DNA from: JANNPJ01 sp031400005
Lineage (GTDB): Bacteria; Actinomycetota; Actinomycetes; Actinomycetales; Kineosporiaceae
Assembly: GCA_031400005.1 (NCBI GenBank)
Contig: JANNPJ010000329.1
Coordinates: forward strand, 1 to 23,973
Reading direction: 5' to 3'
Length of the DNA: 23,973 nt
Part shown: one piece after another, positions 21,703 to 23,973 of the stretch
Layout: every line of letters begins with the position of its first letter
Numbering within the stretch: position 1 is the first letter of the stretch
The notes under the pieces: generated by a model
What the model was told of the DNA's origin: nothing
The model's database searches: none
Seen by the model: the letters and a program-made list of their open reading frames with translations, nothing else
Position numbers and translations under genes: made by a program

Positions 21703-23898
21703 GTGAATCCGCTGATTACCAGTGCTTTTGACCTTCCCGAACACCTCACCGCCAAAGCCGACCCGGCGCTGATTGCGAACGACGAAGAGCACTTCGCCGC
21801 CATCGCACAGTGCCTCGAGCAGTCGATCGCCGACCTGTCCGACCGCCTCGAGGTGCTGCGCAAAGCACCCGGCGGCATCGGCCAGGAGGCGATGGACCGG
21901 GACCTGGAGATCCATCGGCTGACCGCTCGGCTGCGTGCCCTGCGGCGCTTCGGTTTGGACCTGTGCCTGGGCCGCATCGTCAGCGCAGACAGCCCCGAAA
22001 CCTTGTACATCGGACGGCTTGGCCTGACCGACAGCGCGGGCCGGCAGCTGCTGCTGGACTGGCGCTCCCCCGCGGCTGAGCCGTTCTTCGGAGCGACCCA
22101 CGCCAACCCGATGGGCCTGACCAGCCGGCGCAGGTATCGCTGGACCCGCGGCCGGATCAGCGACTACTGGGACGAGGTGTTCACCACCGACCTTGTTGCC
22201 GGGCACGCTGCGCGCGATGTTGCCGGGCACGCTGCGCTCGACGACCAGTCCGCCTTCATCGCCAGCCTGGGCAGCCACCGATCGGCCCGGATGCGAGACG
22301 TGCTCGGGACCATCCAGGCCGACCAGGACGCCATCATTCGCGCGGGATCTCGCGGTGCACTCGTCGTCGACGGCGGTCCGGGGACGGGGAAGACCGTCGT
22401 CGCCCTACACCGCTCCGCCTACCTCCTGTACTCCGAGCCGCGACTGAGCCAGCATCGTGGCGGCGTCCTGTTCGTCGGCCCGCACCAGCCTTATCTGGAC
22501 TATGTTTCCGACGTCCTTCCCAGCCTCGGAGAGGACGGCGTGCAGACCTGCACGCTGCGCGACCTCGTCACCGAGGGAGCCACCGCGACGATCGAGACGG
22601 ACCCGAAGGTAGCCGGGCTGAAGTCGTCCGCGAACCTGATGACGGCAATCGAGACGGCCGTCCAGTTCTACGAGGAACCACCCACCGAGGGGATGACCGT
22701 CACCACCGGCTGGTCCGACCTCTGGCTGAGCCCCGACGATTGGGCCGAGGCGTTCGACGCGGCTGAACCCGGCACGGCGCACAACGAGGCCCGCGAGCAG
22801 ATCTGGGCGGCGCTGCTCACGATTCTGCTGGACAAGGACGACAACGACCAGGACGGCGAGCTCTCTCCTGGCGTGTGCCGGAAGTCGCTGTCGCAGAACC
22901 GGGACCTACTCACCGCGTTCAACCGGGCGTGGCCGCTGCTCGAAGCGACCGACCTGGTCTCAGACCTGTGGTCGGTCCCTGCCTACCTGCGAATGTGCGC
23001 TCCCTGGCTCAGTCCTGAGGAGGTTCGGCAGCTGCAGCGCCAGGATGCCCAGGCCTGGACGGTGTCCGACCTGCCGTTCCTGGACGCCGCCCGGCAGCGG
23101 GTCGGCGACCCGGAGTCGGCCCGACGTAAGCGTCGCCATGACGCCGCCGTCACCGCCGAACGAGAGCGGATGGCCGACGTCGTCGGCGACCTGATCGCGG
23201 CCGACGACTCCGAGATGCTGGTGATGTCGATGCTGCGTGGGCATGACCTGCAGAGTGTCCTGGTGGACGGGTCCACACTGACCAGCGCCGACCCGGACCT
23301 GCTCGCCGGCCCGTTCGCGCACATCGTCGTGGACGAGGCTCAGGAACTGACCGACGCGCAGTGGCAGATGTTGCTGCTGCGCTGCCCGTCCCGAAGCTTC
23401 ACCATCGTTGGCGACCGGGCTCAGGCCAGGCATGGGTTTACCGAGTCGTGGCAGGAACGGCTTGAGCGAATCGGGCTCGACCGGATCAGCGAGGCGAATC
23501 TGAGCATTAACTACCGGACACCGAAAGAAGTTATGGCAGAAGCCGAACCGGTCATTCGGGCGGTGCTTCCGGACGCCAACGTGCCGACCTCGATCCGCAG
23601 CAGCGACGTCCCCGTCGTGCACGGATCTACCGCGGACCTGGGCTCGATCCTGGACACCTGGGTCGCCGCACAGGCGGATGGAGTCGCCTGCGTCATCGGC
23701 ACTGACACCGACGTGGGCACCTCCCCATCGATGGCCCGGGTCCGCCGGCTGACCCCGGAGCTGTCGAAAGGACTCGAGTTCGACCTGGTCGTCCTCATCG
23801 ACCCAGAGTCGTTCGGCACGGGCATCGAAGGAGCTGTCGACCGCTATGTCGCGATGACCCGAGCCACCCAGCAGCTCGCCATCCTCACGAGTTCCTGA
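21703..23898 (+). CDS. helR: HelR, RNA polymerase-recycling motor ATPase
   Basis: A 731-residue SF1 (UvrD/HelD-like) ATPase that binds RNA polymerase, and in its family displaces rifamycins and frees stalled enzyme. The GTG at 21703 has GGAG 8 nt upstream and gives MNPLITSAFDLPEHL, typical of HelR. A predicted coiled-coil arm spans about residues 25-85, then the LLLDWRSPAAEPFF motif at 116-129. Walker A is GGPGTGKT at 224-231, Walker B VVDEAQEL near 543-550, then GDRAQARHGFTESWQERL, INYRTPKEVM, SKGLEFDLVVLIDPE near 686-700 and DRYVAMTRATQQ at the end. All ATPase motifs are intact. Residues 165-180 contain an in-frame duplication of an 8-residue unit (VAGHAARD/VAGHAALD). The RAE upstream predicts induction by rifamycins. 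It appears monocistronic. Confidence 0.95.
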   Translation: MNPLITSAFDLPEHLTAKADPALIANDEEHFAAIAQCLEQSIADLSDRLEVLRKAPGGIGQEAMDRDLEIHRLTARLRALRRFGLDLCLGRIVSADSPETLYIGRLGLTDSAGRQLLLDWRSPAAEPFFGATHANPMGLTSRRRYRWTRGRISDYWDEVFTTDLVAGHAARDVAGHAALDDQSAFIASLGSHRSARMRDVLGTIQADQDAIIRAGSRGALVVDGGPGTGKTVVALHRSAYLLYSEPRLSQHRGGVLFVGPHQPYLDYVSDVLPSLGEDGVQTCTLRDLVTEGATATIETDPKVAGLKSSANLMTAIETAVQFYEEPPTEGMTVTTGWSDLWLSPDDWAEAFDAAEPGTAHNEAREQIWAALLTILLDKDDNDQDGELSPGVCRKSLSQNRDLLTAFNRAWPLLEATDLVSDLWSVPAYLRMCAPWLSPEEVRQLQRQDAQAWTVSDLPFLDAARQRVGDPESARRKRRHDAAVTAERERMADVVGDLIAADDSEMLVMSMLRGHDLQSVLVDGSTLTSADPDLLAGPFAHIVVDEAQELTDAQWQMLLLRCPSRSFTIVGDRAQARHGFTESWQERLERIGLDRISEANLSINYRTPKEVMAEAEPVIRAVLPDANVPTSIRSSDVPVVHGSTADLGSILDTWVAAQADGVACVIGTDTDVGTSPSMARVRRLTPELSKGLEFDLVVLIDPESFGTGIEGAVDRYVAMTRATQQLAILTSS
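22195..22242 (+). repeat. 24-bp tandem duplication inside helR
   Basis: Two adjacent 24-bp units (22195-22218 and 22219-22242) differ at only a few bases at their 3' ends and add one copy of the octapeptide VAGHAA(R/L)D in frame, between the N-terminal region and the first ATPase domain. Confidence 0.9.
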
Positions 23899-23947
23899 TG
23901 TCGCCAATACCTCATCGACAGCTCATCGACCTGTCCTCAACTCGCCC

Positions 23948-23970
23948 TGGCGAAGGGACGGCGCTCGCCA
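23948..23970 (+). terminator. Possible hairpin after helR
   Basis: TGGCGA (23948-23953) and TCGCCA (23965-23970) form a 6-bp stem with an 11-nt loop, 50 nt after the helR stop. The window ends three bases later, so any T-run cannot be seen. Confidence 0.2.
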
Positions 23971-23973
23971 ACA

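Overview
The window is GC-rich, with strong G/C third-position bias, frequent GTG starts and many 4-bp ATGA stop/start overlaps. It also carries a HelR-type RNA polymerase motor ATPase behind a rifamycin-associated element. Together these point to a soil-type actinomycete; I cannot assign a genus from sequence alone.

Layout. (1) 104-3176, plus strand: a large LuxR-family ATPase regulator broken by two frameshifts, then a small cupin protein. (2) 3241-16003, minus strand: a long sugar or sugar-acid catabolic locus. In transcription order it holds a CUT2 ABC importer (permease, half-size ATPase, binding protein), a zinc alcohol dehydrogenase resembling L-galactonate/L-gulonate 5-dehydrogenases, a SAF-domain protein with a tandemly duplicated 5' end, the UxaA/GarD-type dehydratase large subunit, and a mannitol-dehydrogenase/UxaB-type reductase. 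These are followed by a secreted aldose 1-epimerase, a second CUT2 importer (binding protein, permease, half-size ATPase) and a fuconolactonase-like amidohydrolase. A divergent GntR/FCD regulator (16139-16852, plus strand) faces the locus across a short intergenic region containing a promoter, a 10-bp palindrome and repeated TACCAAAT elements.

(3) 16853-21702: a mosaic of intact genes and debris. It holds a truncated SRPBCC gene, a secreted subtilisin-family (S8) protease with an unusual C-terminal tryptophan pentad repeat, a C-terminal scrap of an MMPL transporter, an alpha/beta hydrolase next to a WYL regulator, and a GNAT acetyltransferase pseudogene with its middle deleted. (4) 21595-23898: a rifamycin-associated element and helR, predicted to dislodge rifamycins from RNA polymerase.

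How the catabolic genes may work together (inference): sugar or lactone equilibrated by the secreted mutarotase and imported; lactone opened by the amidohydrolase; L-galactonate-like acid oxidised to tagaturonate by the zinc dehydrogenase; reduced to altronate by the UxaB-like enzyme; dehydrated to 2-keto-3-deoxygluconate by the SAF plus UxaA pair. No kinase, aldolase or initial sugar dehydrogenase lies in the window. No tRNA, rRNA, CRISPR array or intact insertion sequence was seen.
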